Notes: generated by a model from the sequence alone, not told the origin. Counted from the stretch's first letter, positions 39,221 to 51,228 are shown. The stretch is DNA of 64,000 bases from Chromobotia macracanthus (GCA_036877525.1 JAZGTH010000014.1:3422501-3486500), one strand, 5' to 3'. Numbers and translations: made by a program.

Positions 39221-41193
39221 TGAAGTCTTATCTGAGAAGCTGTTAGCAGTCTGTGATGAACCTGGTTTCACTCTGTGTTTTGTTACAGTGTAGTTTGTCA
39301 AGGCAGACATTAGTTACACTGTTGCTCAAGTATTTTGCTATGTATAAACTTTGTTGCGTAGCTTGTCCTGCACTTTCAATGCTATAGACATGAATGATAC
39401 CCTGGTACTGTGGCTGCAAGTTCTGCATGGGCAAGAGCCACTCGCATTTCTTTCAGTTAATGTAAAAATCTGCGTGTAAACTTCGTGTTAAGTTTTCTTC
39501 TCATAGCATCATAAGGTGATTTTTTTTTTTTCACTGGTTGTATTGAATTGTCTGGCCATCGACCCAAATTAAATGCCAGTTTAAAATGGAAACCAAGCAA
39601 TTAGGAGCATCAGTGCATATTTCAGTTGGAAATTTGTCATGGTCATCTACTGAGAAAGATAAATATGTTGAGGCCATTGTTGTTTTTCTGAAGCCTGTCG
39701 TCTCTGTAGGACTAAAGAAAACATGCAGAATTCTGGTTCCTTTTGCAAATTAATTTGCCAGAGATCCCAGTTGTGTTTTCTGCTAATTTTACTCCACGCA
39801 CCCTCAGCCCTAAAGGTCTGGTGTAATCCCAGACACCAAGCAGGTCCTGAGAGCCTCCACTCCAGAACTCTCACTTCAGCCCCGCAGCACCATAGGAAAT
39901 ATTCCATCCATGGTGCCTGCTGGCCAGCTGCCCCCGTCCAGCTGTCACTAACTCCAAATAAATAAAAACAGAAAATGGGTTAAAATATGTTTACACCCAT
40001 TACGGTGCCTTAATACCCGTTAACACCTTAATAACCCCGTTATCTCCTCTGAGACGGGAGGGATGTTTTCATATCTACGTTTTTCATAAAAAATAAAACT
40101 GCAGCAACTAAGCAACTGCATCTGTTCTAAATGACAACAAGTCTGAGATATGACAGCCGAAGCCATTAATTGGCATGAGTTATGAAGCAATTAACACAAC
40201 TCTGTTACTGTCCTAAAGCTTTTTAGTCAGGAATTAATTCACTCAGCCTGATTCACGTCTTGAAAATTGTAAAACTTGAGTCAAAGTTGTTTCGGTCCTT
40301 TTGTTGGAGCCAGAGAGCTGCTGTTTGGGTTCTCCCAAATTCAGTCCGTCACATAAAGAGCTCGTAATACGCTAACTCTTAATTAATAATTTAAGTAAAG
40401 TCTCATTATCAACAAGGACAAAAAAAAGTTGATAATTTTAGACCTAGTGTACCTTTTACACTTTAAGATTGACAGACGAGAGATTGGATCATCTTTTAAG
40501 TTACAATCACAGTGTATTGAATTAATAAGAAATTCGTCCTGTGGTGTTGGCGCAGTGGTCGTCATTAACTGAACCCCCCTGTGTTCAGACATGGATATTC
40601 TGCACTCTGACTCCTCACTTCTCTTGGTAGGTCTTCATCTGCTCTTATCGTTTCAGACCCTCAAGGCTTTTCTGTCCTGCATCTGTCTTCTTCCTTCACC
40701 TTTTTGCCTTCCATTTCTGTCTTTTCTTTCCACCCCTCCTGCTCTTTTTCATGATAACATTAACATATCCCTGTTCACAGTTTTGCCATTATTCCAAGGA
40801 CAGAGTAACAGGCAGCTCTGTGCACAGGCCCACATCATGTCCTCCTGTGGTTCATTCTGATGTGTAGAGGTCACCTCCGATTCCAAATTAAATGTCTTCT
40901 TCATAATCACCTTTTCAAACTAAATTGGTCAGTATCTTCCATGATGTTGCTGAATGCATGAACATGAACTCTTTTTTTTGGCATTTAGAGCATGTGCAGA
41001 TGACTACATGAAAATGTGTTGTTTACTTTTTCTTTGTAATTTTCCCTTGTCTTTTTTATCTCATTATTTTTAATCAGGTTCAGTTTCTTCTGCCAGGGTA
41101 CTGTAGGTTAAACAGAGCTACATCGTTACTGCTGATTGAAGGTGCAGGAAACATTGTGTAAAATATCACATGATTGTTTGTGTGTGTTTGCAG
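39221..41193. other. Relic intron, CNE-like patch
   Basis: No exon recognised. The part around 40030-40350 carries repeated TAATTA/TTAATT cores such as 'gccattaattggcatgagtt', suggestive of a regulatory element, unproven. A pyrimidine-rich frame at 40591-40860 looks accidental. Confidence 0.4.
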
Positions 41194-41319
41194 TATGAAC
41201 TGAGCGTATCCTCGGAGAGGAGAACAGTCTGGCTCTTTGGGCCTGAGCATTTGACCCCTGTCAACCAGCCATGATGACAGATAAAACTGCTGTCTACAAT
41301 CTGTAGAGGAAGAGAACAC
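41194..41319 (+). pseudogene. diaph3: Formin relic exon: FH3 (ERILGEENSL), stop and two frameshifts
   Basis: After acceptor 'tgtgtttgcag' the exon opens YEL. One base must be restored before 41202 to reach ERILGEENSLALWA, then TGA at 41244-41246, then AFDPCQPAMMTD. Family: ERIMSEERSLSLLAKAVDP..PNMMTD. After GAT at 41280-41282 about five bases (the expected Val-Val) are missing, and the phase moves to KLLSTIC (family KLLSAVCIVGEE). The 3' end and donor are not clear. This exon alone rules out a working protein. Confidence 0.87.
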
Positions 41320-42068
41320 ACAGACATTTTAACTTCCTTTTCAGTTCTAGCAGAAATCAATTTGTCATTATGATGCAATTATTGTTTTGTGTTTTTATGC
41401 ACTTTATTTTTCTTTCATTAATTAGCTCTCTCAGACACTTGCTACTAGTCTTATGTGTTATTTTTTCAGTGTTTTTTTGTCAGCTCTGACATACATTGCC
41501 CCTCAGAAAAGTACAATCTGAGCACTAAATTAATCTAAAAAGCTAACCTTTTAGAACTAACTTCATTTATATAGCTTTTTTTACAATTACTTTTAATCAG
41601 CTGGTGTCATTATTAGGATGTATGAAGCCAGACCCCTTACATTTACAAAGGTGCTGCAGCATATTCATAACAGATATTGTTCATCACCTGTTTTAAGTTT
41701 GACACCCAGAAGTTCTTTTTTATTGTGAACTATTTATTGTTTTACTCTTTAAAACCTAACACTCCCCATTTTATCAGGGCTGTTTCATCACAACCCTCTT
41801 CTTTTAAATATCACTTTCAAGTAAACACTGAAAAGATGTGATTGTCTGCCATGAAAATTATATTAGGAGCGGTAAGGGCACTCAGAATGTCCTCTGTAAC
41901 AGAGAGAAGTGCAGCTCCAGCATAACCCTTAACAAAAGAAAGTAAAGTCAAATCGACTGTGACCACAACAAAAGATGTATGGGGAGAAGAGAGATGAAGG
42001 TCTTGCATTTACATTGTGCTCTTAGGCATTTAATTTATTTGTTTTTTCTTCTTATGTCCTGCGTTAAG

Positions 42069-42174
42069 GCTGAAGAAAGTTCTTGAAGCCATCACCATGG
42101 CCACAGAGACATGAAGGATTGCCTGCTTTAGTGCTATCGTCCTAGGCCTCAGAGATCACTCTGTCCAGTTACAG
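42069..42174 (+). pseudogene. diaph3: Formin relic exon: FH3 (GLRDHSVQLQ), stop and dead donor
   Basis: In the frame from 42070 it reads LKKVLEAITMATET, then TGA at 42112-42114, then RIACFSAIVLGLRDHSVQLQ. DIAPH3 has EEVLEALTSAG and IVEGLRHNSVQLQ. The exon ends on a complete codon, as expected before the next exon at 46504. The donor that should follow 'cagttacag' is 'gaaaat' instead of GT, so normal splicing is lost. The acceptor 'gcgttaag' is weak. Confidence 0.88.
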
Positions 42175-43630
42175 GAAAATAACTATCTCGCACTTTTTGC
42201 CCTTGTTCACCTGTTTTCTGCTGATACATCCCTACCACCACCCTCATGTCCTTGCATAATAAAATATACCCGCAGTCACATAAATAAACATTGAGTTTTA
42301 TCTGTACGATAACTGCAAAAGTGCATGTTTTCAAAGAGAAACTGCTCTCTAAAGCATTTCTTTCTGAAGAGGCCTAGAATGTAATATTTTGAGAGATGTC
42401 AAACGTTAGATAGGAATTAACCACAAGAATATGTGTTGGTGATGTTGTTCCTCCAGCTCTGGTTAATTACTAACCCTGATTTTGCTGTATTGTGTGTAGC
42501 ACAATTTTATTCTGTGAATTTGTTGTTTTCCAGTTAAAATGTGCAAAATTAAATAGAAGCTTTAACAAGATACATTGTCATGGGAGGAAAATAGTGCAGG
42601 ATGTTGAGGTTTTCCCTTTTTATTTATCTTAATTTAATTGTTTATGCTTTAAAACAATTGAAACACTTCAGTTGAACAAAGCCCAATACATTTATATTCA
42701 GAAAACTTAATATCAGGTAAATCGACTGATGTCTTTAAGCATGTTTGGATATTTGCACTGGAAATCATAACGAAGATTGCACAAGTATCACATTAAAATC
42801 TGTCGTTCTTTAATTAACACTTCAGTTTATAGTAACGCTGCTCATTTTCACAGTGCTTGCTGTAGTGGTTTGTTTGTGTGTGTTTGTGCATTGCTCAGGT
42901 GTGGAAATACACTGAAATTTCCCTTTATATAGAATCTGTTTTGAAAGTTTTCCTCAGAGATTTGAGGGCCGGCTGGGCTGAGATGAAACAACAGCAATTT
43001 GCTTGATAGTGTCACCGGTATAAAGAGGAAGTCACAGGCCCTGAATCACCTCTAAAACATCATTTACACTTAAAATCCCCCGTGTCCTAGTATAGAGGCC
43101 ACCATAAAAAAGGATCAGAAAACCAATCCTCTAATACAACAAATCTCCAGACCTTATATAAGTACAGATAGTTAATACTCCCTTAAGCTGTGCGGTACTT
43201 ATACAGCTTGTTTATAAATTAAACATTACAAAATTAACTTAATTTCCTGTCCCTTTCCGACAAATCATCATGACCTTTTGTTGAGGCAGGTACTGTGTTC
43301 GGAGGCTCAGGACATTTGTAAAGCACAGAGATAAATGCTACCAGCTACAGTGCTTCATTTGCATGGTAAAGCACAAGCTGTCATTAGTAAAACATCTCTG
43401 ATGACATGTAACGTAATCATTCTACAAAAAATGAATTATTTGATTAGGGGTGTTTAGCCCTATTGCCGAAATACACCATAAGTTCTGATTCTGATTTTGA
43501 TGGCTTTGTTTTCAGCAGTATGAAATCTTGATCAACTTTTTATTTTTTTATCTATAGTGCAACTGTATTTGATATGTTGAATGAAGTGGTAGTTGATTAA
43601 AATAGTAAATACTGGAGTGTTGAATTCGAG
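42175..43630. other. Relic intron, nothing recognised
   Basis: First part of the 4.3-kb interval between exon relics. No exon or named repeat seen. Confidence 0.5.
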
Positions 43631-43784
43631 GTTTGTAATTCAACAGGTAGAGCATTGCGTTAGCAACGCAAAGGTTTGTGGGTTTGATTCGCAGGGAGCA
43701 CTCACTAATAAAATGTATAACTTATAAAATGGATTTTAAAGTTGGATAAAAGCATCCGCCAAATGTGTGAATGTAAATATAAAT
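43631..43784 (+). mobile_element. tRNA-derived SINE
   Basis: Shows 'caacaggtagagcattgcgt' (A-box arm), 'tagcaacgcaaaggtttgtg', 'ggtttgattcgcaggg' (B box), 'taataaaatgtataac' and the tail 'gttggataaaagcatccgcc'. Inserted in a relic intron. Confidence 0.88.
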
Positions 43785-46463
43785 CTACAGATGTTGCTTG
43801 TAAAAAAGCAAAAAAGACAACAGTAATTCCTTTTGAATTATTTTTATTCTTATTTCATAGTGAAATCGTTTTTCTCGTTTCAAACATGGACTTCAGTACA
43901 TTTAGTTAGATTTTTTTGACTTAGTCAAGACTGTCACTTTGGCTCTTAAATAAATGTCTTTTTATATTAAAACAGACAAAAAAGAAAGAAAAGGAAGATT
44001 TTTTGAAGTGTTTAAAGAGAAAAGATTAAGACTCCTATCAGAGGAGCCATGCAGATCTCTGATGCTTCAGTGTTGCCGTTTTTTGGTGCGTGCTAAATAA
44101 AAGCTGCTTATCTTTGAGCTGAAGCTGTTAGTTTAGTCAAGTTCTGGCCCTCCCTGGACACTTCACTATGGCTGTGTGCTGATACATGTGTGTTCACGCG
44201 TGCTAATACTCTAAACCTGCTCTGCGCTCACCTACTGCAGCGTGCTGGCCCTAGTGGCCATACAGAACTGTGTGTAATCGTTTGGCTGCATTAACTGCGT
44301 GGCTTCATTGTTAAGGCTGATCAAAGCAGCATTGTTTTAGTTTAATTGGTAGCAGAGGGAGGTGAGACACAGGCCCTGAGCTTTGTCTTCACTGAGAGCT
44401 CTGCTGTGCTTAATTTATTAATAAAGTAAAAGGTACACACTATTTACAGCATCTTTGCACTCTTCTGGATAAACCACATTTATTCTCTCTACATAATGGT
44501 TGTATTTTAAGTGGTTTACTGTTTCCTGCAGAGGGCAGAATATTATGATGATAACGTATTGCATTTAGCATACAGGAACCACATTATCTGGTTAGTTCAG
44601 GTGCTTTCTCTTTTGTTAAATTGTTAATATGATCTAATTTGCTCTTTTATTAGCTTGCTCTAAATGAATTACACGTCACCGAGGACACACCCCCATTCCA
44701 GCCCTATTGGCTAGTTTGTTTCCATTTCAGACAAGAGTAAGAATGTTAAATGAGTGGAAAAAAGTGGAAAAACAAAAATAATAAAAAAGGAAATCCTCCA
44801 AGACAGGTTGGTTAATATCCATGAAGGCCAACTGGTGTGTTTGAAGGCCCCCAGTAATGTTTTATTAATTGACTAGTTATTGTTCCTGTTTGTTAATGGG
44901 CAACTGTGATCGTATTTAACCGCATGAATCATGTATCAAAGAGTGTTATCACTGGGACCAGTTTAAGATTTTCCTTTAGGGTCTCTGTTTCTCTTGCACA
45001 CCACTCTCCTGTTTTTGTAGGATATATTTGAGACAATATCTTGAAACAGAAGCTCTTAGATACTCTCACACACATGCACACACACACACTGCATAAAGTG
45101 CAGCATGTTTGTGTAGAGAGAGAGAGTGCTTGGGGTTGACTGTAGTCTATACTGGAGAGGGTTTATTTTTGAAGAATTTTTAAGAATTTGAGGATACAGA
45201 TGAAACATGTTTTATAGAAATAAATAAATGCCTCTGTTTGCTTATCCATGGGAAAAATGTTTTTTATCACATTTGCTGCATACATTTTATATCTAGTGGA
45301 TATATATTCTGTATTGTGCTGCTTCTAAGATAAAGGAAAATAAGTAATTCCCACTGGAATGTAAATGTTCCTTTTCTCCCATCATCCTGCCCTCACACCA
45401 CTCCCATCTTACAGCAGACATGTGAAGCTGGCAGATTAAGGCAAGGGTACAGTAAAACTGTTAACAGAAGGCATGTTTGAGTTTTTCTCCATGGAGTCTG
45501 TCAGTAAGTGTCTGTCATAGACTCAACTCTGCTGAGATTCCTTTCACAGTTTAACTGCTGAGAAACACAAATACAAACAATTCATTGTCATCCACTCTTA
45601 AATCAAAAGGTTCTGCCTGGAAAAGGCTTGTTCTGTCAAACTAGATCTTAAAAGCAGATGAGTTTCGACTATAGTAAAATATGGCAAACGTTCAACCCTT
45701 CATTTTCGACTGAGATTTTTTATTTATTTTTTTTACTCAACTTCTTGAAGATATATTTTCAGACTAGCTCTCGAAATGTTTTGGACTGCCTTTCTTTTGC
45801 ATCTTATTACGTTTACCTCTGTGACCAACAGCCCTGTGTCATCACAACATGCTGTACTGAGAACCACCACTGTAAAGAATTTGTAACATGCCTGTTTTGT
45901 CAAGTAACTTTCAGTTCGTCATTGTCACGATGCACACGTATGTGTTCAGTAGTTTTAGCTTTTTTAAAATGCACCAGTGGCTTTTAACTAAACACTCTTA
46001 CACACACAAACACATGATTTAGTGGCTGCAAAGACAGTTGATCAATTATGGATGATCTGTGTTGGCTTGAGGAGATGAATTGTAGTTTTGTAATGAGGCG
46101 ATGAGATCCTTTAGATCGTCTGAGGGCTCTCAGAGAACCATAAAACACAATGTGGTCTTCAACAGGTCCAGTCCTTAATTTAAATGTGACTGTTTTCAAA
46201 TGACTTTTGAGTTATTAGTAAATATCAAGTACATTTCAACAATATCAAGTCATTTCAACTAGTACAAATACGCCTTATGTCTGAGGTCGTAAATCTGTGT
46301 AATAATGGATTTGGTTGTTTAAAATGGTTTTAGATTAAGTCCAGCATGCTACACTGCTGTCACAGTGTGAAATGTCATGCCATTTATACATTAGCAATCA
46401 GTGATAAACACGGTACCCATGCTATACATATATGCTTACTGTTATTCAAATATACTCAGACCT
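43785..46463. other. Relic intron, nothing further recognised
   Basis: A short (CA)n run lies at 45064-45089. The open frame at 45658-45987 (+) is cysteine-rich with no family resemblance. Confidence 0.5.
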
Positions 46464-46491
46464 ACACACACACACACAGACACACACACAC
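46464..46491. repeat. (CA)n microsatellite
   Basis: CA repeat with one 'ga' interruption, lying just upstream of the acceptor of the exon at 46504. Confidence 0.9.
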
Positions 46492-46503
46492 TTCTCCCTG
46501 TAG

Positions 46504-46614
46504 GTGGCTTGTATGGAACTCATCAACGCTCTCATAACGTCTTCCGATGAGCTGGACTTCAGGCTTCACATTCGACATGAATTTATGTGCTGCGGCCTGT
46601 GAGAGATCCTGACG
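46504..46614 (+). pseudogene. diaph3: Formin relic exon: FH3 (LDFRLHIRHEF), in-frame stop
   Basis: Acceptor 'tccctgtag' and donor 'gtgagc' are intact, and the 111-nt exon keeps phase 0. It reads VACMELINALITSSDELDF, then RLHIRHEFMCCGL, then TGA (46600-46602), then EILT. DIAPH3 has VACMQLINALVTSPDDLDFRLHIRNEFMRCGLKEILP. The R-to-C change and a stop where the family has Lys/Arg would fit CGN-to-TGN decay. Strongest single match to DIAPH3 in the window. Confidence 0.96.
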
Positions 46615-46756
46615 GTGAGCGGCCTGTGTATTAATATTTAAATGAGTTGTCCACTTGAGTGAAATATTGTAAAATTGGTGTGCGAATAATTTATGAGGCC
46701 TGAAGGAGAGGTCACTTGGCTGAATCAATACCTGCAGCCAGGATTGGGTTGGACTA

Positions 46757-46790
46757 TCTCTCTCTCTCTCTCTCTCGCTCACTCTCTCTC
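46757..46790. repeat. (CT)n microsatellite
   Basis: CT-rich run with a 'cgctcac' break. Confidence 0.9.
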
Positions 46791-47569
46791 CTCTTGGCAT
46801 TCTGAATGTGATGTATGTTTTATCAACAAGTGACTGAAAACTACCTGAACAAAACAGAAGTGTGTGAAATGAAAGCCAGAGTGTGCACGAGTGAGATGGA
46901 TTAATGCCTCAACCATGTCTTATTTATTCTTCAGAACAGAGACTGTCTCCTTCCTCAGGAGAAGATGGGAACAACTTCAGCGAGAAATGAAAGCAAAATA
47001 TTATTTCCTGAATGCTCTTTTCTTTATAATTGTCTCTCTTTTTCCTTTCTATCCATTAAAAGGGCCTTATTTTGCGTGTTTCTTTTTTTTAGTCCCTAAA
47101 ATCCACTTACAACCTTAGCCGAGGTTTCCACCAAAAACAGTCATTTGAGTTCTAACAGATGTTTTTTTTAAACATTTTATTTTTCCTTCCTCTTAGAATT
47201 GAACCGGCTTTATTCACTGCACTGCTGGCTATACCATTCTATATGTAAATGATCAACAGTTTGTTATGATCGGCTACCTTTTCTTTATGTAAAATGAGCA
47301 ACGACACCCCCACAAAGTTGTTGAATACTAAATAGGTGTGGATGTGTATATGTGGGTGGTCGTATGATAATATTCTCACGATTTTGTGATGATGAAGCTG
47401 TTTTTGCTGTTTGGTTCAAAAATATGGCCTAGATGGACAAGGGAGAGTTTTAAGCAAGCGATTGGAGTAGGTCTGCATAGCACACAAAAGACAAACACAA
47501 GATTATGTTTTCTATGATAAAGGACCTTCTAGGACCTTTTATTCTTGTTTTCCCTCTAACCCTGTGTAG
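46791..47569. other. Relic intron, nothing further recognised
   Basis: Open frame 46891-47118 (+) shows no domain. No exon or repeat recognised. Confidence 0.5.
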
Positions 47570-47655
47570 AGTCTCAAGACGGACAGAAATGAGACTCTGG
47601 ACATCCAGCTGAAGGTTTTAGAGGGCACAAGGAGGAGGACATGGCAGTACACGTA
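47570..47655 (+). pseudogene. diaph3: Formin relic exon: FH3 end (LDIQLKV), frameshifted
   Basis: After acceptor 'aaccctgtgtag' it reads SLKTDRNETLDIQLKVLEG, against NLKCIKNDGLDIQLKVFDE in DIAPH3. One base is lost near 47625: the family HKEEDL motif is readable only in the next frame as HKEEDMA. The ELSHRL continuation is not recognisable, so the 3' end given is approximate. The best visible donor is 'gtacac' just after GCA. Confidence 0.88.
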
Positions 47656-48027
47656 TCATTTGACATTCTGTCCACACCTAAACGCTCCTCAGAAAACTCC
47701 TCCCCTTTTTCTCCCACTCATTCAGTGATCTTTAGATGGTGTTTGAATCTTGACAATAATATTTTGGTTATACACAGTCCAGCTCGACTGTAACAACATC
47801 CTTGTAGAAGATGCATTATCTGCATTGATGTTATAATCATAGGTTTCATTTTAGCCATGAGTGATCCTGATTCATGGGCTTTTATTAGAGTGTTTCACAG
47901 GTCTCAGGCGGTAATAAGGCTAGTCAGAAGATCTTTGCTCTTTCTTTGTATGCATACTGTATATGTGTGAAGACTGTATGAGTAGACTGTGTTTCTACAC
48001 AGTTATTTTTTGCAATAATTTTGCCAG
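47656..48027. other. Relic intron, nothing recognised
   Basis: Short interval between exon relics. No repeat or exon seen. Confidence 0.5.
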
Positions 48028-48162
48028 TGGCAATGTTCAAGTGCTCCTTAACACTGTGTGTACTGATATCGGTGGATATATTCAATGTGAAACACAAACG
48101 CAGAGTCACTTTCTTTTTATACCGCAACACCTGCTGCTGGTCAGGAACCATTATTTCACACG
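48028..48162 (+). pseudogene. diaph3: Formin relic exon: dimerisation region (QHLLLVRN)
   Basis: Acceptor 'ttttgccag', donor 'gtgagg'. It reads NVQVLLNTV, then an unrelated stretch of about nine residues, then TQSHFLFIPQHLLLVRNHYF. Family members read EVFQILLNTVK...HFLSILQHLLLVRNDY. Length is 135 nt against roughly 115 expected, consistent with an in-exon insertion. The split codon CG|G at the 3' end joins exactly to the exon at 51229, giving R-PQYF. Confidence 0.88.
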
Positions 48163-48229
48163 GTGAGGCCTTGTGTGTATTGACCAACTATCATGAGAAC
48201 ATCATGGATAAGAGTCATGGATTTACACC

Positions 48230-48584
48230 ACCAATCAAAAGTTTATACACACTTGACACTAAACGTTCCTGATAATCTGGTAAAACTGATGCTTCAGTAC
48301 TTGGAATCTTAAAGTTTTGTATACAAATGTAAGTTGTGCTTACAAATGAATTTCTTTGCACAAATATTTGTTTATTTATTTACTAACTTATTTTTATGGA
48401 TTAGTTTGTTCGGATAGTGAAATTAAAACAAGTAACAATGTCCAGCATACAAATACTTTTTAAAGACATCCCAGGTGGCTAATGAAAACATATATAAGAC
48501 CATTAAATATAAAAGTATTAGACCGCTTCAGCATATTTTTAAATGTGGAAAATGAGCATGCGGGTTCAAACTTTTGGCTGGTAT
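48230..48584. mobile_element. MITE with 'ccaatcaaaagttt' inverted ends
   Basis: The left end 'ccaatcaaaagtttatacac' and right end 'gttcaaacttttggctggta' form imperfect terminal inverted repeats, like the fish element whose ends read 'ccagtcaaaagtttggacac'. The interior keeps 'aatactttttaaagacatcc' and 'aaaatgagcatg'. No coding capacity. It sits in a relic intron. Confidence 0.75.
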
Positions 48585-51150
48585 AATGTGCACAGGGACC
48601 TTTTTATAGACCTATAAAAGAAGCAAACGTTCTTCAAAACCAAATCAGACTCAAAAAGTCATCTTGTATTGTTTTCTCAGGTTTCACACAAAGATGCTTC
48701 CCTCCCCTTCAAACCTAGTCTGAGGTTTGTATTCATTTTTGACTAATTTGTGGCAGTGATGCTACGGCACACCTCTCCTGCTGCTAAGGTCTCGCTAATG
48801 ACTCTGTGTTGTGTGTTGGAGAACAGCTTTTCAAGCTCTTTAGCTGGTGAGCTGTATTGTGTTATTAATAACAGCTTTGACAGAAGAGAGAGGTGCAAAA
48901 GGAACGAGAGGTGTACAGATAGAGACCATCTGTTGAGGCACCTGGTGAAGAAAAACAGTAACAGTTCTGTTTAGAAAGAGCAGCTGACGTGAGCATCAAA
49001 GAGAGTTCATGTTCAAGTGGTGAGATGGTTTCCTACCTCCATCTCCTACTGCCCGGCTTTAATGATTGACCAAAATCAAACTGTTGAAAGGGAGGGCTGG
49101 CCTCCACCTCTTCCAGGTTTGGTTAAGCCAATCATTTTGTTGAAAGTAGAATCAACAGGTGATTCGTGATGTTGTTACTGAGGTTAGTTCTAGATAACAC
49201 AGGGTTAGGCAGAAAATGGACAAAGGTTCTTCAGGTAAAAGGCTAATAATCATTCGAATGAACTTACATGTCTGTAATGATTTAGCTGTTCTTGTACAGA
49301 GAAAAAAGTGTGAAAACAAATGAGCTTCTATGTTCTCTTAACTCTTATTAAACTCTCTTATTAAATTCTATTAAATTTTAGAATTCTAGGAAAACAGTCC
49401 GTAGCGCATCAATTAAATGACCACACCTGAGTCTACAGCACTCCTGCACTTACTAAGAGCTCCATTGCTCTCCAGTGTCTTCTCTCCTTTTGCCTGCTGG
49501 TCGATTCCTGTTAAAAAGGCCCAGTGCTCCCAGTAAGCACTTTCCATCTCCTGAACGTTTCTTTCTGAAGTCTGTCCCTACACACTATTTAATCTACACA
49601 GAGCGTCCACACGTCCTGCTGGTCTCCAGCCCTCCAACCTTCCAATGACAGTGTCACAAAGAGAATGAACCTGCTTTCATCTTCCTCTCATCTCCCATAC
49701 TCGCATTACTGCTCCCTGTATACTCACACACTCTCTCTCTCTTTCTCTCTCTTTTTCATCTGTGGCATCTGCTCAAAGAGTTTTTATGTGTTGGAGCTCG
49801 CAGCTGGGCGTGTTGAACCTACTCTTGATCAAAAAGCAGCTTCTTATCTGTAGAATGCAGGATATATTACGCACAGTTTTTTAAAACCAACGCAGAATGT
49901 CAATGCTTGTCTCCTTCATCCGTATACACACACTGATATGTCAAAGTGCTTTTTCAGTGGAGTCACGAAATGATTGTGTAGCTCTGTCTGTAGTCGTTAT
50001 GGAAATGAGCTTGGCATTGCTATTATTTTTAAGGGCCATTTTTTCTGTGGGATGTCGACATGTTTATGTGCCTTTAATGCTGACATAACTTGAAATTAAG
50101 CTATTTTAGATTGCTTGACATTTCACAGTGTGGTTAATTTGTGTACTTTATAACACTGTTGTCAAATCTTTCAGTGATTAATGGCAGCAGAATTGTAAGA
50201 ATAATGTTGATTATACCTGAAATTGAAGCATTATTATGATGCTTTTTGTGGAAGTATCTTGCAGGAGAGTTCACAACAGGCCAGAATGGAGAGCTTCACC
50301 CCTCCCCTCTCCTCTCTGATTGGTCCTAATCATTTCCACTTCAAAGCTCTTCTAACTTCACTCCTTTAAGGAAATGGCTCCATCATTTTGAGATAATTAT
50401 CCATGTTGACTCAGATTATAATGTTCAGGTAACAATCACGTCCATGTTTTAATATTCTTAAGTGGGCAAAATTTTTTGCACTCTTCTTCTTGTTCTCGCG
50501 CTCTCTCTGTTTCTCTCTGGTATTAAGTGAAGGGGTTGGTATGGCTTAGAGCTAGATGGTCTTGTAGCTTTAATTTATTGAGCTGGGTTCTTTATTGATT
50601 TTGTTTGAGTGCCATATATTGTGGTGACGGAACCCTCAGCTTTGGTGGCATGTCTTGTTTATTTCTTATGTGGATTCAAGGACTTCTCAGTCTTGCTTAC
50701 TGCCTTTTACACAAATATATTGCAGTATAGTGACCTGAGATAGAGAATATGAAAACAAAACAAAACCAAATCAGTATGTTAACAGGTGTGTCAGTGAAAT
50801 GCTGAATGTGGGCTGGTGTCCAGAGAATATCCATCTTCCTCCTGAAATATTAAATGATGCTTGTAAATCTACATGAGTTCAGTCTGCAGTATCCCATATG
50901 TTTTCTCCTTTGTTATTTTTCTCTCCATCTTTCTCCCTCATTTTATCCCTCTCTCTGTTTTTTGTAAATGTTGAGTAGCATCACACAGTCAAAGGACTTG
51001 GCAGTCATTTTTATTGTGCAAGTTAATAGCTTGTATAAGCTACTGTCAGAGAATTCAATGTTAATTTAACAGCACTTTCTCTCATTCTGTGCCCAAGTCC
51101 ATGATACCGTATTCCCAAAAAGATAATACAATGCATTGATTTTCTCTCTT
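48585..51150. other. Relic intron, nothing further recognised
   Basis: A CT-rich patch lies at 49728-49756. 49060-49165 contains 'aatgattgaccaaaatcaaa' and 'agccaatcattttgttgaaa', possibly an old inverted-repeat element. No exon seen. Confidence 0.45.
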
Positions 51151-51191
51151 TCTGTCTCACTCTCTCTCTGTCTCTCACACACACACACACA
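51151..51191. repeat. CT/CA microsatellite
   Basis: CT-rich run passing into (CA)n, about 40 bp before the acceptor of the exon at 51229. Confidence 0.9.
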
Positions 51192-51228
51192 CCCACACCT
51201 ATATTTACTCTCTTGTTTTTGTCTCCAG

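Noticed and set aside
40545..40565. Short 'gttggcgcagtggtcgtc' resembling a DANA-type SINE head
   Set aside because: Only about 17 bases match and no B box or core follows.
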